This document shows positions 18,216-25,285 of a stretch of 64,000 nt of DNA, one piece after another. How positions within the stretch are numbered: position 1 is the stretch's first letter; each line of letters begins with the position of its first letter. A model generated the notes under the pieces. The model was given only the letters and a program-made list of their open reading frames with translations. It did not search any database and had not been told where the DNA came from. Origin of the DNA: Candidatus Zhuqueibacterota bacterium (GTDB lineage: Bacteria > Zhuqueibacterota > Zhuqueibacteria > Residuimicrobiales > Oceaniaggregativiventaceae); contig WJME01000033.1 of NCBI GenBank assembly GCA_014728115.1, forward strand, positions 1-64,000, written 5' to 3'. The position numbers and the translations under genes are program-made.

Positions 18216-19367
18216 ATGAAAATTATGTTCTATTTGGGTCACCCGGCCCACTTTAACCTTTTCCGCCATGTCATTCAATCTATGCAAGAAAATCACCATT
18301 CTGTAATCATTCTTTGCAGAAAAAAAGATGTCTTGCTTGATCTTTTAAACCATGCTGGCTGGAATCATTATAATATATTGCCCAGGGGAAGAAAAAATAA
18401 CAAATTTGCATTGGTGACGAGTTTCATGGCCAAATTTATCAGGATGCTCATGATTTCACTCAAAATACGTCCGGATCTACTCATTGGCACATCTGAAGTC
18501 ATACCCTACATAGGTAAATTGTTGAAAAAGCCTTCGATCATTGTCAATGAAGACGACGCAGAAGCAGTTCCCTATTTCAGCCGATTATCCTATCCATTAG
18601 CAACGCACATTATTGCTCCGGCAGGAGTTTCTGTAGGTAAATGGAGCCACAAACATATTGGATATAATGGATATCATGAACTGGCCTATCTGCATCCAAA
18701 GTATTTTCGGCCAAATGCTCTAGTCTTGAAGAAATATAATTTGTCCAGGCCATTTCACATTATCCGTCTGGCCAGACTCAATGCGCATCATGACAATGAT
18801 AATCGCGGAATTTCTGACAGCATTGTCTTTGAACTTTTAAAGCTATTCGGTACGGAGAACCAAATACTGATCAGTTCCGAACGACCTGTAGATAAATCTC
18901 TGCATCCTTTATTATTTAAAATTGATGCACATGATATGCACCATTTGCTCTATTTTGCACAGCTATATATCGGAGACAGTCAAACGATGGCTGCAGAAGC
19001 TGCGATTTTAGGTACCCCTTCTATTCGATTCAATCATTTTGTTGGCAAGCTATACTATTTAAAAGAGCTGGAAGAAAAGTACGGCTTGAGTATCGGTATT
19101 CCGGATAGTGATCCGCAAAAACTTTATACGACCGTTCGTTTTTTGATAAAACAACAACCCGGCCTAAAAAGGATTTGGCAACAACGAGCCCAACGCATGA
19201 TCAGGGAAAAAGATGATGTGACAGAATTCTTTTTGCAAAAAATAACAATGATATATAATGATTCAGTGGGGACTCCCACAGTGCCCTCTTTTGACTCCAG
19301 GCCAAAATATGAAAAGGAATCTCCGGTACCCTCACTACAATTTTATTATGCAGAAAACAAAGAATGA
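18216..19367 (+). CDS. DUF354-type GT-B fold protein, probable glycosyltransferase
   Basis: A 383-residue protein with the DUF354 pattern: 'MFYLGHPAHFNLFRHVIQSM' at the N-terminus, 'RPDLLIGTSEVIPYIGKLLKKPSIIVNEDDAEAVPYFSRL' in the middle, and 'ISSERPVDKSLHPLLFKI...MHHLLYFAQLYIGDSQTMAAEAAILGTPSIRFN' near the C-terminus. The last block resembles the donor-binding site of UDP-GlcNAc epimerases and GT28-like enzymes. The start is the ATG at 18216 with AAGG upstream; the 17 residues that could be added by an earlier start overlap the previous gene and do not match the family. Activity is inferred only. Confidence 0.75.
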   Translation: MKIMFYLGHPAHFNLFRHVIQSMQENHHSVIILCRKKDVLLDLLNHAGWNHYNILPRGRKNNKFALVTSFMAKFIRMLMISLKIRPDLLIGTSEVIPYIGKLLKKPSIIVNEDDAEAVPYFSRLSYPLATHIIAPAGVSVGKWSHKHIGYNGYHELAYLHPKYFRPNALVLKKYNLSRPFHIIRLARLNAHHDNDNRGISDSIVFELLKLFGTENQILISSERPVDKSLHPLLFKIDAHDMHHLLYFAQLYIGDSQTMAAEAAILGTPSIRFNHFVGKLYYLKELEEKYGLSIGIPDSDPQKLYTTVRFLIKQQPGLKRIWQQRAQRMIREKDDVTEFFLQKITMIYNDSVGTPTVPSFDSRPKYEKESPVPSLQFYYAENKE

Positions 19368-20317
19368 TTGCTGAACGACACCCGCTGTTGATTGATATAA
19401 TCAGCGAACAAAAGACATCCTGTCAAAATCCTCCCGGTCCAGTTCTGATAAAAGAATTGATGAAACATCACACTCGTTCTCTTTTTATCGAATGGCACGA
19501 GCCTGTAACCCTGGAAATGATTTCCGCCTTTTCTCAATTCGTCCCTCAAAAGGTGAAAGTGAATTTGATTATCCGGAAACAGGGTAAAGAATGTACAGAA
19601 TCACAAAATAAAAAAACGCGACAATGTCGATTACGCAAAAGAGATCACATCGATAAAATGAAAATGCTTCATTTGAGTGATTTGTTGGGCGCGCTGGTAT
19701 ATTATGGATTTGATTTAAATGAATATAAACACGATTCAGACAGTGTTTTTATCAGTTTGTATAAAACGCGTGAAAAAAGTGACGACCTCATACAAAGGGG
19801 GTGGTTTATTTCTATACCTCGAGTAGGATTAGGAGGGAAGGTTTTCAAGCTATACAAGATCAGAACCATGTATCCTTTTGCCAGATATTTGCATACCTTT
19901 ATGGTTCGCACACATGGATTTGACCATTCCTGTAAAATAGATTCTGATTTTCGTATCACTCCGTTAGGGAAATATTTGCGAAAATTCTTTCTGGATGAAC
20001 TGGCTCAGATCATGAACATTCTTAAAGGAGACATGACCCTTATCGGCGTTCGGCCCCTCTGTCAAGAAACATTGGCGCTTTATCCGCCGGATTTGCAAAA
20101 CCTCCGATTAAAATTCAAACCCGGATTACTCCCGCCCTTTTATGCAGACCTGCCCCGCAATTACAAAGAGTTATTTGAATCGGAGCGCAATTATCTCAAC
20201 TCCAAATATCAATCCCCATTCAAAACAGATATTAAACTAGTGGCAAAAATAATCTACAATCTTTTCACTCATAAAAAAAGGCAGGTCACTCTGGAGAGTT
20301 CCTGCCATTCAATATAA
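19364..20317 (+). CDS. Bacterial sugar transferase (initiating phosphoglycosyltransferase), N-terminus atypical
   Basis: 317 residues. The C-terminal half is a clear monotopic phosphoglycosyltransferase domain: 'GKVFKLYKIRTMYPFA', 'DSDFRITPLGKYLRKFFLDELAQIMNILKGDMTLIGVRPL' (with the catalytic Asp-Glu pair in LDELAQ) and 'KFKPGLLPPFYADLP'. This family moves a sugar phosphate onto undecaprenyl phosphate and so begins repeat-unit synthesis. The usual hydrophobic re-entrant helix just before the domain is missing; the first 150 residues are polar instead, so membrane attachment differs from the norm. It is the last gene of the plus-strand run, and its final codons contain the terminator of the convergent tyrS transcript. 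Confidence 0.8.
   Translation: MIAERHPLLIDIISEQKTSCQNPPGPVLIKELMKHHTRSLFIEWHEPVTLEMISAFSQFVPQKVKVNLIIRKQGKECTESQNKKTRQCRLRKRDHIDKMKMLHLSDLLGALVYYGFDLNEYKHDSDSVFISLYKTREKSDDLIQRGWFISIPRVGLGGKVFKLYKIRTMYPFARYLHTFMVRTHGFDHSCKIDSDFRITPLGKYLRKFFLDELAQIMNILKGDMTLIGVRPLCQETLALYPPDLQNLRLKFKPGLLPPFYADLPRNYKELFESERNYLNSKYQSPFKTDIKLVAKIIYNLFTHKKRQVTLESSCHSI
20273..20306 (-). terminator. Rho-independent terminator of smpB-tyrS, inside the end of the convergent gene
   Basis: Read on the minus strand: GGCAGG, then an inner AGAGT/ACTCT-type pairing, then CCTGCC, followed by seven T (complement of 20273-20279). The stem arms are 20301-20306 and 20280-20285. It lies 29 bases beyond the tyrS stop and overlaps the last 45 bases of the sugar transferase gene on the plus strand. 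Confidence 0.8.
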
Positions 20318-20334
20318 TAACCCCTTATTGTGAT

Positions 20335-21621
20335 CTAGACAACGACCAGTTGCAAATACCGCTTTTTTCCCATTCGAAGAACAATCTTGCCATTTTCAAT
20401 TAAATTCTCTGCCAGGTTAAAGTCGACATCAGCGACGCGCTTATCGTTGACATATACCCCCCCTTGTTGAACGAGTCGTCGTGCCTCACCCTTTGATTTT
20501 GCCATTCCCAAGTCATTCAATAGATCGATCAGTTTCGGCTGTTGTCTCAAAACCGACCTTTTAATATTGGCACTGGGGATATGATCCTCAGCAGCTTTGC
20601 TTTTGCCTCTTGGAATCGAACTCGAAGGCAACAGATCTTTAGGAATTTCACGTCCGCCAAACGCAGCCATTGCAGCGGATAAGGCTTTTTCGGCTTTTTC
20701 CTGACCATGATTAAGTTTTGTGGTCTCAAAAGCCAAAATCGTCTTGGCCGTATTTAGATCAGCCCCCTGCAATTCGGCAACAGCATCGATTTCATCCATG
20801 GGCAATACAGTAAAAAAGCTGAGAAACTTTTGTACATCCCGATCATCGGCATTGACCCAATACTGATAATACTCATAAGGACTGGTTTTTTCAGCATCGA
20901 GCCATACAGCGCCCTTTTCGGTTTTTCCCATCTTGGTGCCAGTCGCCGTGGTCAGTAAAGGAAAGGTTAACCCATAAGCATCAACGCTCTTTACCCGTCG
21001 GATGAGATCTGTACCTGCCAGGATATTGGCCCACTGGTCGTCACCGCCCATTTGCAAACGGCATCCGTGCAATTCATAAAGTTTTAAGAAATCAAAAGCC
21101 TGCAAGAGCTGATAATTGAACTCTAGAAATGAGAGTCCTGTTTCCATTCGGCGTTTGTAGGTTTCGAACGTCAACATTCTGTTGACGCTGAAATGTCTGC
21201 CGATATCTCGCAGAAATTCGATATAATTAATGTTTCCGAGCCATTCATAGTTATCGATAAGCAGAGCCTGATCCTCACCGAATTGGAGAAAACGCGACAG
21301 CTGTTGTTTGATTTTTTCTCCATTTGACTGTATCTGTTGTCGCGTCAGCATTTTTCGCATCTCGGTCTTTCCGCTGGGATCGCCCACCATTGCAGTCCCC
21401 CCGCCCAAAATTGCAATAGGCCGGTGGCCAAAGCGCTGCATATGAGCCATTCCCATTATCGCAACGAGATGACCGGCATGCAAACTGTCGGCGGTCGGAT
21501 CAATGCCCACGTAAAAAACGACCTTTTCATCGGTCATCAAATGTTGCAGAGCTTCAGGATCTGTGACCTGTTGAATGAATCCGCGTCTTTGTAATTCAGC
21601 AAATGCATTGTCATTGCCCAT
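20335..21621 (-). CDS. tyrS: Tyrosyl-tRNA synthetase
   Basis: Class I aminoacyl-tRNA synthetase, 428 residues, which charges tRNA-Tyr with tyrosine in the cytoplasm. The HIGH-type motif is 'PTADSLHAGHLVAIM', with Ala in place of Ile. The tyrosine pocket is seen in 'SFLEFNYQLLQAFDFLKLYELHGCRLQMGGDDQWANI', the KMSKS motif in 'TGTKMGKTEKG', and the C-terminal S4 RNA-binding domain in 'MAKSKGEARRLVQQGGVYVNDKRV'. Length is normal for the bacterial enzyme. It lies 17 bases after smpB on the same strand and is probably co-transcribed from the promoter before smpB. Confidence 0.97.
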   Translation of the reverse strand: MGNDNAFAELQRRGFIQQVTDPEALQHLMTDEKVVFYVGIDPTADSLHAGHLVAIMGMAHMQRFGHRPIAILGGGTAMVGDPSGKTEMRKMLTRQQIQSNGEKIKQQLSRFLQFGEDQALLIDNYEWLGNINYIEFLRDIGRHFSVNRMLTFETYKRRMETGLSFLEFNYQLLQAFDFLKLYELHGCRLQMGGDDQWANILAGTDLIRRVKSVDAYGLTFPLLTTATGTKMGKTEKGAVWLDAEKTSPYEYYQYWVNADDRDVQKFLSFFTVLPMDEIDAVAELQGADLNTAKTILAFETTKLNHGQEKAEKALSAAMAAFGGREIPKDLLPSSSIPRGKSKAAEDHIPSANIKRSVLRQQPKLIDLLNDLGMAKSKGEARRLVQQGGVYVNDKRVADVDFNLAENLIENGKIVLRMGKKRYLQLVVV

Positions 21622-21638
21622 GTGATATTCCCATTCGA

Positions 21639-22118
21639 TTATAACTTGACTCGAAATTTATTTTTCAATTCGCGTTCTGTATCCCTATGCGCATCTTTTT
21701 TGGCGAGGTCTTTACGTTTATCATAGAGTTTTTTCCCGCGGGCCAGACCGAGCTCAATTTTTGCCCGACCCTTTTTAAAATAGATCTGTAACGGGGTCAA
21801 CGTAAGTCCCTTTTCTTCCACCTGGGACTTTAGTCGTTTGATTTCCTGTTTGTGCAACAAAAGCTTTCTGGGACGCGTGGTATCATGATTCCATACCGTA
21901 CCATGAGAATAGGGGCTGATATGCATGTTATAGATCCATGCTTCATCATCCTTTATATGAGCAAAAGCGTCTTTAAAGTTTGCCTTGCCTTGCCGGAGGG
22001 ATTTGACCTCTGTTCCCTGTAAAACGATTCCGGCTTCAAATCGATCCAATATTTCATATTCGTGAAATGCTTTGCGATTGACAATTTTATGATGCTGTCT
22101 TGCTTGCTTGTCTGCCAT
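21639..22118 (-). CDS. smpB: SsrA-binding protein SmpB
   Basis: A 159-residue partner of tmRNA in trans-translation, which rescues stalled ribosomes. It shows the diagnostic blocks 'IVNRKAFHEYEILDRFEAGIVLQGTEVKSLRQGKANFKDAFA', 'EAWIYNMHISPYSHGT', 'RPRKLLLHKQEI' and 'GKKLYDKRKDLAKKDAHRDTEREL', the last being the basic tail that enters the ribosome. I set the start at the ATG at 22118 (MADKQARQ); longer reads add 20 residues not found in the family. The tmRNA gene itself is not in the window. Confidence 0.96.
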   Translation of the reverse strand: MADKQARQHHKIVNRKAFHEYEILDRFEAGIVLQGTEVKSLRQGKANFKDAFAHIKDDEAWIYNMHISPYSHGTVWNHDTTRPRKLLLHKQEIKRLKSQVEEKGLTLTPLQIYFKKGRAKIELGLARGKKLYDKRKDLAKKDAHRDTERELKNKFRVKL

Positions 22119-22149
22119 ATGTTTTGTGCTCGCTTTTTTATCAAACTGA

Positions 22150-22178
22150 AAAATACAATCTATTTGATGAAAAATCAA
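22150..22178 (-). promoter_or_regulatory. Sigma-70 promoter of smpB-tyrS
   Basis: Minus-strand -35 TTGATT (22173-22178) and -10 TATTTT (22150-22155) with a 17-base spacer. It lies 32 bases upstream of the smpB start and fits the expected leader length. Confidence 0.6.
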
Positions 22179-22229
22179 GAAAAAGCTCTTGAATAGCTCT
22201 TAAAAATCAGTATAAAGACTTTTTTCTTC

Positions 22230-22258
22230 TTGATTTTTTACAAAGAGGTTACTATATT
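22230..22258 (+). promoter_or_regulatory. Sigma-70 promoter of tRNA-Leu
   Basis: -35 TTGATT (22230-22235) and -10 TATATT (22253-22258), spacer exactly 17 bases. The predicted start of transcription is about nine bases before the mature tRNA 5' end. The same TTGATT hexamer is used by the divergent smpB promoter. Confidence 0.62.
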
Positions 22259-22273
22259 TAAAAGCTCTACAAT

Positions 22274-22357
22274 GCCGAAGTGGTGAAACTGGTAGACGCG
22301 CACGGTTCAGGGCCGTGTGGGCATTTGCCCGTGGGGGTTCGACTCCCCCCTTCGGCA
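22274..22357 (+). tRNA. tRNA-Leu (anticodon CAG)
   Basis: A class II tRNA of 84 bases with a long variable arm. The acceptor stem is GCCGAAG paired with CTTCGGC, with discriminator A at 22357. The D arm contains GGTGAAACTGGTAGAC, the anticodon arm is CACGG-TTCAGGG-CCGTG with CAG as anticodon, the variable arm is TGGGCATTTGCCCGT, and the T arm has GGGGGTTCGACTCCCCC. The 3' CCA is not encoded (CAA follows). It reads Leu codon CUG. A strong hairpin terminator follows within ten bases, so it is a single-tRNA unit. Confidence 0.97.
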
Positions 22358-22364
22358 CAAAAGC

Positions 22365-22400
22365 AAAGGCCTGATCAATATTTTGATCAGGCCTTTTTTT
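22365..22400 (+). terminator. Bidirectional terminator between tRNA-Leu and the convergent dehydratase gene
   Basis: GGCCTGATCA pairs perfectly with TGATCAGGCC across a six-base loop and is followed by seven T on the plus strand. On the minus strand the stem is followed by TTTGCTTTT, so it can also end the dehydratase transcript. Confidence 0.88.
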
Positions 22401-22431
22401 GTATATATCGTAAAGTAGGTTACAAGTCGTT

Positions 22432-22716
22432 TTACAACTCGAACTCATTGACGGTTTTGGCCATCTCGATATCCTTTTCGGTAATTCCCCCCTCGCTATG
22501 AGTGGTTAAGATGATCTTGACTTTATTCCATCCATGAATCAAGATATCAGGATGATGATCTGCTTTTTCGGCTTCATTTCCCACTTGATTGACAAAATCC
22601 AGGGCGCCTCTAAAATCGTCGAGTTCAAATTCCCGTGTGATGTTTTTACCATCCATATGCCATTCGGGGATTTGGTGCATTTTTTCTCTCAGGGTCTTTT
22701 GATCCAGGGCTGCCAT
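22432..22716 (-). CDS. phhB: Pterin-4a-carbinolamine dehydratase
   Basis: A small enzyme (94 residues from the ATG at 22716, with AAAGGAG just upstream) that dehydrates 4a-hydroxytetrahydropterin. The full family signature is present: 'EKADHHPDILIHGWNKVKIILTTH', with the paired histidines and proline of the active site, the aromatic residue, the later histidine and the closing Asp in 'ITEKD'. No aromatic amino acid hydroxylase is in the window, so it may act in folate or pterin recycling instead. It faces the tRNA gene and shares its terminator. Confidence 0.94.
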   Translation of the reverse strand: MAALDQKTLREKMHQIPEWHMDGKNITREFELDDFRGALDFVNQVGNEAEKADHHPDILIHGWNKVKIILTTHSEGGITEKDIEMAKTVNEFEL

Positions 22717-22734
22717 ACGCTCTCCTTTCTTTGA

Positions 22735-22762
22735 ATTATATACTTTAAAACAATCCAATCAG
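22735..22762 (-). promoter_or_regulatory. Probable sigma-70 promoter of the dehydratase gene
   Basis: Minus strand: a perfect -10 TATAAT (22735-22740) and a weak -35 CTGATT (22757-22762), spacer 16. It lies 19 bases upstream of the start at 22716, in the gap after the MFS gene. Confidence 0.45.
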
Positions 22763-22780
22763 AGATTACCTTCCGACTAT

Positions 22781-24052
22781 TCACTTACTCTTGACGAATC
22801 CACCGCGATGCCCACAGATATGACACGGATCTGTACCCATTGGCTGATAGCAAATCTTGCATAGTTTTCCTGGTGAACGCAGACTGATGACCCATTTCAA
22901 TGAACGTTTAACAGAGTCCTGAATCATGGTTATGAAAAACAAGACACCCAAAACATAGAGCCCGGCGGCGACCGGGTAAATCATCTGGACCCCAAAAGTG
23001 TCTGCGATTCCTCCAAAAAAATAACCGGAACTCAGCATTCCCAGGTCAAAGATAGAATAATAGACGCTAAATACGGCACCCCGATTTGCAAAAGTGGTGT
23101 TATCAGCCACAAAAGCAGTGAGGGTGGGTTGCTGAGATCCATAGCCGAGTCCATATAAAAGAGAGGCCAGCACCAAAAACCACAAGCTGGTAGTCATACT
23201 CAAGACAACAATTGAAAGGCTGAGCAGCGAGGTCGCCGAAAAGATAACAATCCCCCTGCCATACCGGTCAGCTGCTTTACCTGCCAGGATGCGAATCAAG
23301 AGGACTGAAAACGAAAAGACCAAAAAAAACAATCCTGCATCGACCTGAGGAGCCTTGACTTGCAAAAAGACGGGCAAAAAATTTACAATCCCCCCTTGAA
23401 TGAGGGCCACAATAAAAACGAACAAACAGGGAACCAGAATATACCTTTTTTTCAAGGCTTGTTTCCAGGAGCCTTTGGAGGCACTAAAATGGGGTTCATT
23501 CTGTTTCTGAATAATCAGAACCATGGCTATGGCAAGTATGGCCAGAATCAAGGCATACAGAAAAACCATGTCGATCGAAAATGCGTGATAAAGCTTACTG
23601 GCAGCATAGGGGCCGATTCCAAATCCCACATAATTTGCAACCCCTACGACTCCCATGACATGACCTCTGTTGGTATAGGTGGTTACATCAGAGATCAATA
23701 CAATCGAAGCGGTGGTAAAGGCTGCAATACCTGTACCGTGAAAAAAGCGTACAATCATCAATTGAGGAATATCTTGAGCCAACAAATAGCAACCTGTCGT
23801 GCATGCCAGGGTCAAGGTTCCAAACATCAAAGTCCATTTTCGCCCTTTACGATTCAGCATCCAGCTCACAAGAGGGCGAAATGCCAGAACACCGATCGGG
23901 AAACTGCTCATCACAGCACCCACTTGTAAATTCGAGCTCCCCATAGATTTCAAATACAAAGGTAAAACCGGAAAAAATGAGGTAAAACTGGCAAACACAA
24001 AGAGGGTCGCGGCAAAAAGCCCTATCAAAGTGCGTTTGTTCTGGTCGGACAT
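22781..24052 (-). CDS. MFS transporter with C-terminal zinc ribbon
   Basis: A 423-residue major facilitator with about twelve membrane segments. The typical loop 2-3 motif is 'RPLVSWMLNRKGRKWTLMFGT' and its repeat in the second half is 'GKAADRYGRGIVIFSAT'. After the last helix ('VAAGLYVLGVLFFITMIQDSV') a cytoplasmic tail ends with 'KLCKICYQPMGTDPCHICGH', that is CxxC-x8-CxxC, a small zinc ribbon not normal for this family. Substrate unknown. It may be a multidrug- or metabolite-exporter type. The ribbon could serve as metal sensing or a docking site; this is inference. Confidence 0.85.
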   Translation of the reverse strand: MSDQNKRTLIGLFAATLFVFASFTSFFPVLPLYLKSMGSSNLQVGAVMSSFPIGVLAFRPLVSWMLNRKGRKWTLMFGTLTLACTTGCYLLAQDIPQLMIVRFFHGTGIAAFTTASIVLISDVTTYTNRGHVMGVVGVANYVGFGIGPYAASKLYHAFSIDMVFLYALILAILAIAMVLIIQKQNEPHFSASKGSWKQALKKRYILVPCLFVFIVALIQGGIVNFLPVFLQVKAPQVDAGLFFLVFSFSVLLIRILAGKAADRYGRGIVIFSATSLLSLSIVVLSMTTSLWFLVLASLLYGLGYGSQQPTLTAFVADNTTFANRGAVFSVYYSIFDLGMLSSGYFFGGIADTFGVQMIYPVAAGLYVLGVLFFITMIQDSVKRSLKWVISLRSPGKLCKICYQPMGTDPCHICGHRGGFVKSK

Positions 24053-24254
24053 CCGTTTTTCCTAAAAATCGGTCAAATATATGGCTAAAGGTACAAATTA
24101 TATGCAGATTGCGCAAAGGAATTTATGGCCAAGGGCAGGCTTTGTTGCTGGCGGTACTCAGTGGAAAAGACAAGCGCATGCCAGACAGGTCAAACCCAGC
24201 GAGAAATCCGGGCGGAATTTCGCTGGCAACCTGGTCCGGGAGACGTTTATAGGC
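24053..24254. other. Intergenic region with GC-rich inverted repeat
   Basis: 202 bases without a credible gene. At 24196-24226 CCAGCG-AG-AAAT pairs with ATTT-CGCTGG across a nine-base GC-rich loop (10 bp with a two-base bulge). No T-tract follows on either strand, so it is not a standard terminator. It lies 29 bases beyond the PorV stop and may stabilise the 3' end of that transcript. Short reading frames here show no family features. Confidence 0.5.
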
Positions 24255-25265
24255 TCAAAAGTGTAATGAACCGGAGATTCTATGACTATCTCCTAATTCA
24301 TGCGGAACAAAAGCATAGTCGAGCGTTAGCCATTTAAAAGAAATGCCAGCACCTGCCGTCATCTCGTCATCATAGTATCCTGCACGAAGCGCCAGCGTAT
24401 GAAAAAACCTGGCTTCAGCACCGATATGGCGTTCATCATACTGGCCGAATTCTTTATCAAATGAAAGGGTGATACGACTCTTGAAACGTGCCAAATAGTG
24501 AGACGCAGCCACACCGGTCATGATGTTCATCTGCATCGGATCTTTATGATTGGATTCAGTGTTCCAGCTAATACTCGAACTGGTGAGATCCCGGACGGCA
24601 GCCCCAACTCCGATCCACGATTTGGGCTCATTTTTAATCAAGGTATAGCTGGTAATCCTCAAGAGCGCTCCGGCATCTATGCCCTGTCCGGTACCTGTTT
24701 TATCGTCCAATTTTTGTTGAATATATTTACCGGTCATTCCCAACGAAAGCTCAAAAGGGATAATCTTTGGATCAAATTCATCGCCCATCACAAGATCAAA
24801 ATATCGGGTATGGGCCATGGTTATTAGTAGAGCATCTTCGTTATCCTGAAAATATCCCTCGGCTTTTCCGGTACTGCGATATTCTGATCGGGTCAGACGA
24901 TCATAACGCGAACCTTGGAGTTCACCATAGCGGGGGATCTCGTCAACGCCCAGTCTGATCCATCCCAACGTAAGAGAAAGATTATGCTCCAGACCTATGA
25001 CGGCATGTGCAGAATTGTATTGAGCGAGTCCATCGAAAATAGGAACATGTTCGAATTGCAGCGAAATCGCCGAGCCATACGGACCGCCCGCAGGATTCCA
25101 ATATGCAGAACTGGCATCATTTGCCAGGCCGGTAAAGGCACTTCCCATTGCCAGGGCACGTGCCCCCACTCCGATACGCAGAAAATCTGCAGTATATTCT
25201 CCGGCAAAAACAGGTTGAATGAAACAGATCAGACAGAAAATAATCAAAAATATATATTTTAACAT
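24255..25265 (-). CDS. porV: PorV/PorQ-family outer-membrane protein
   Basis: A 336-residue outer-membrane beta-barrel protein. It has a signal peptide ('MLKYIFLIIFCLICFIQPVFAGEY') followed by the family hallmark 'FLRIGVGARALAMGSAFTGLANDASSAYWNPAG' and a C-terminal strand ending in Phe (GSLHF). PorV-type proteins form a shuttle or attachment complex with PorU in type IX secretion. The start is the ATG at 25265 with GAGG six bases upstream. It lies directly after porU (20-base gap), which supports the assignment over the related PorQ/UPF0164 paralogues. Confidence 0.88.
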   Translation of the reverse strand: MLKYIFLIIFCLICFIQPVFAGEYTADFLRIGVGARALAMGSAFTGLANDASSAYWNPAGGPYGSAISLQFEHVPIFDGLAQYNSAHAVIGLEHNLSLTLGWIRLGVDEIPRYGELQGSRYDRLTRSEYRSTGKAEGYFQDNEDALLITMAHTRYFDLVMGDEFDPKIIPFELSLGMTGKYIQQKLDDKTGTGQGIDAGALLRITSYTLIKNEPKSWIGVGAAVRDLTSSSISWNTESNHKDPMQMNIMTGVAASHYLARFKSRITLSFDKEFGQYDERHIGAEARFFHTLALRAGYYDDEMTAGAGISFKWLTLDYAFVPHELGDSHRISGSLHF

Positions 25266-25285
25266 ATTACACCTCATCCTTCGAA

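Noticed and set aside
22200-22448. 82-codon reading frame on the minus strand across the tRNA-Leu gene
   Set aside because: It is the well-known translation shadow of a tRNA gene ('VPKGGVEPPRANAHTALNRARLPVSPL') and has no family match or ribosome site.
23360-23929. 189-codon reading frame on the plus strand inside the MFS gene
   Set aside because: It is antisense to a gene with clear family features, rich in Gln/Asn/Lys/His as expected of a shadow, and has no ribosome site.
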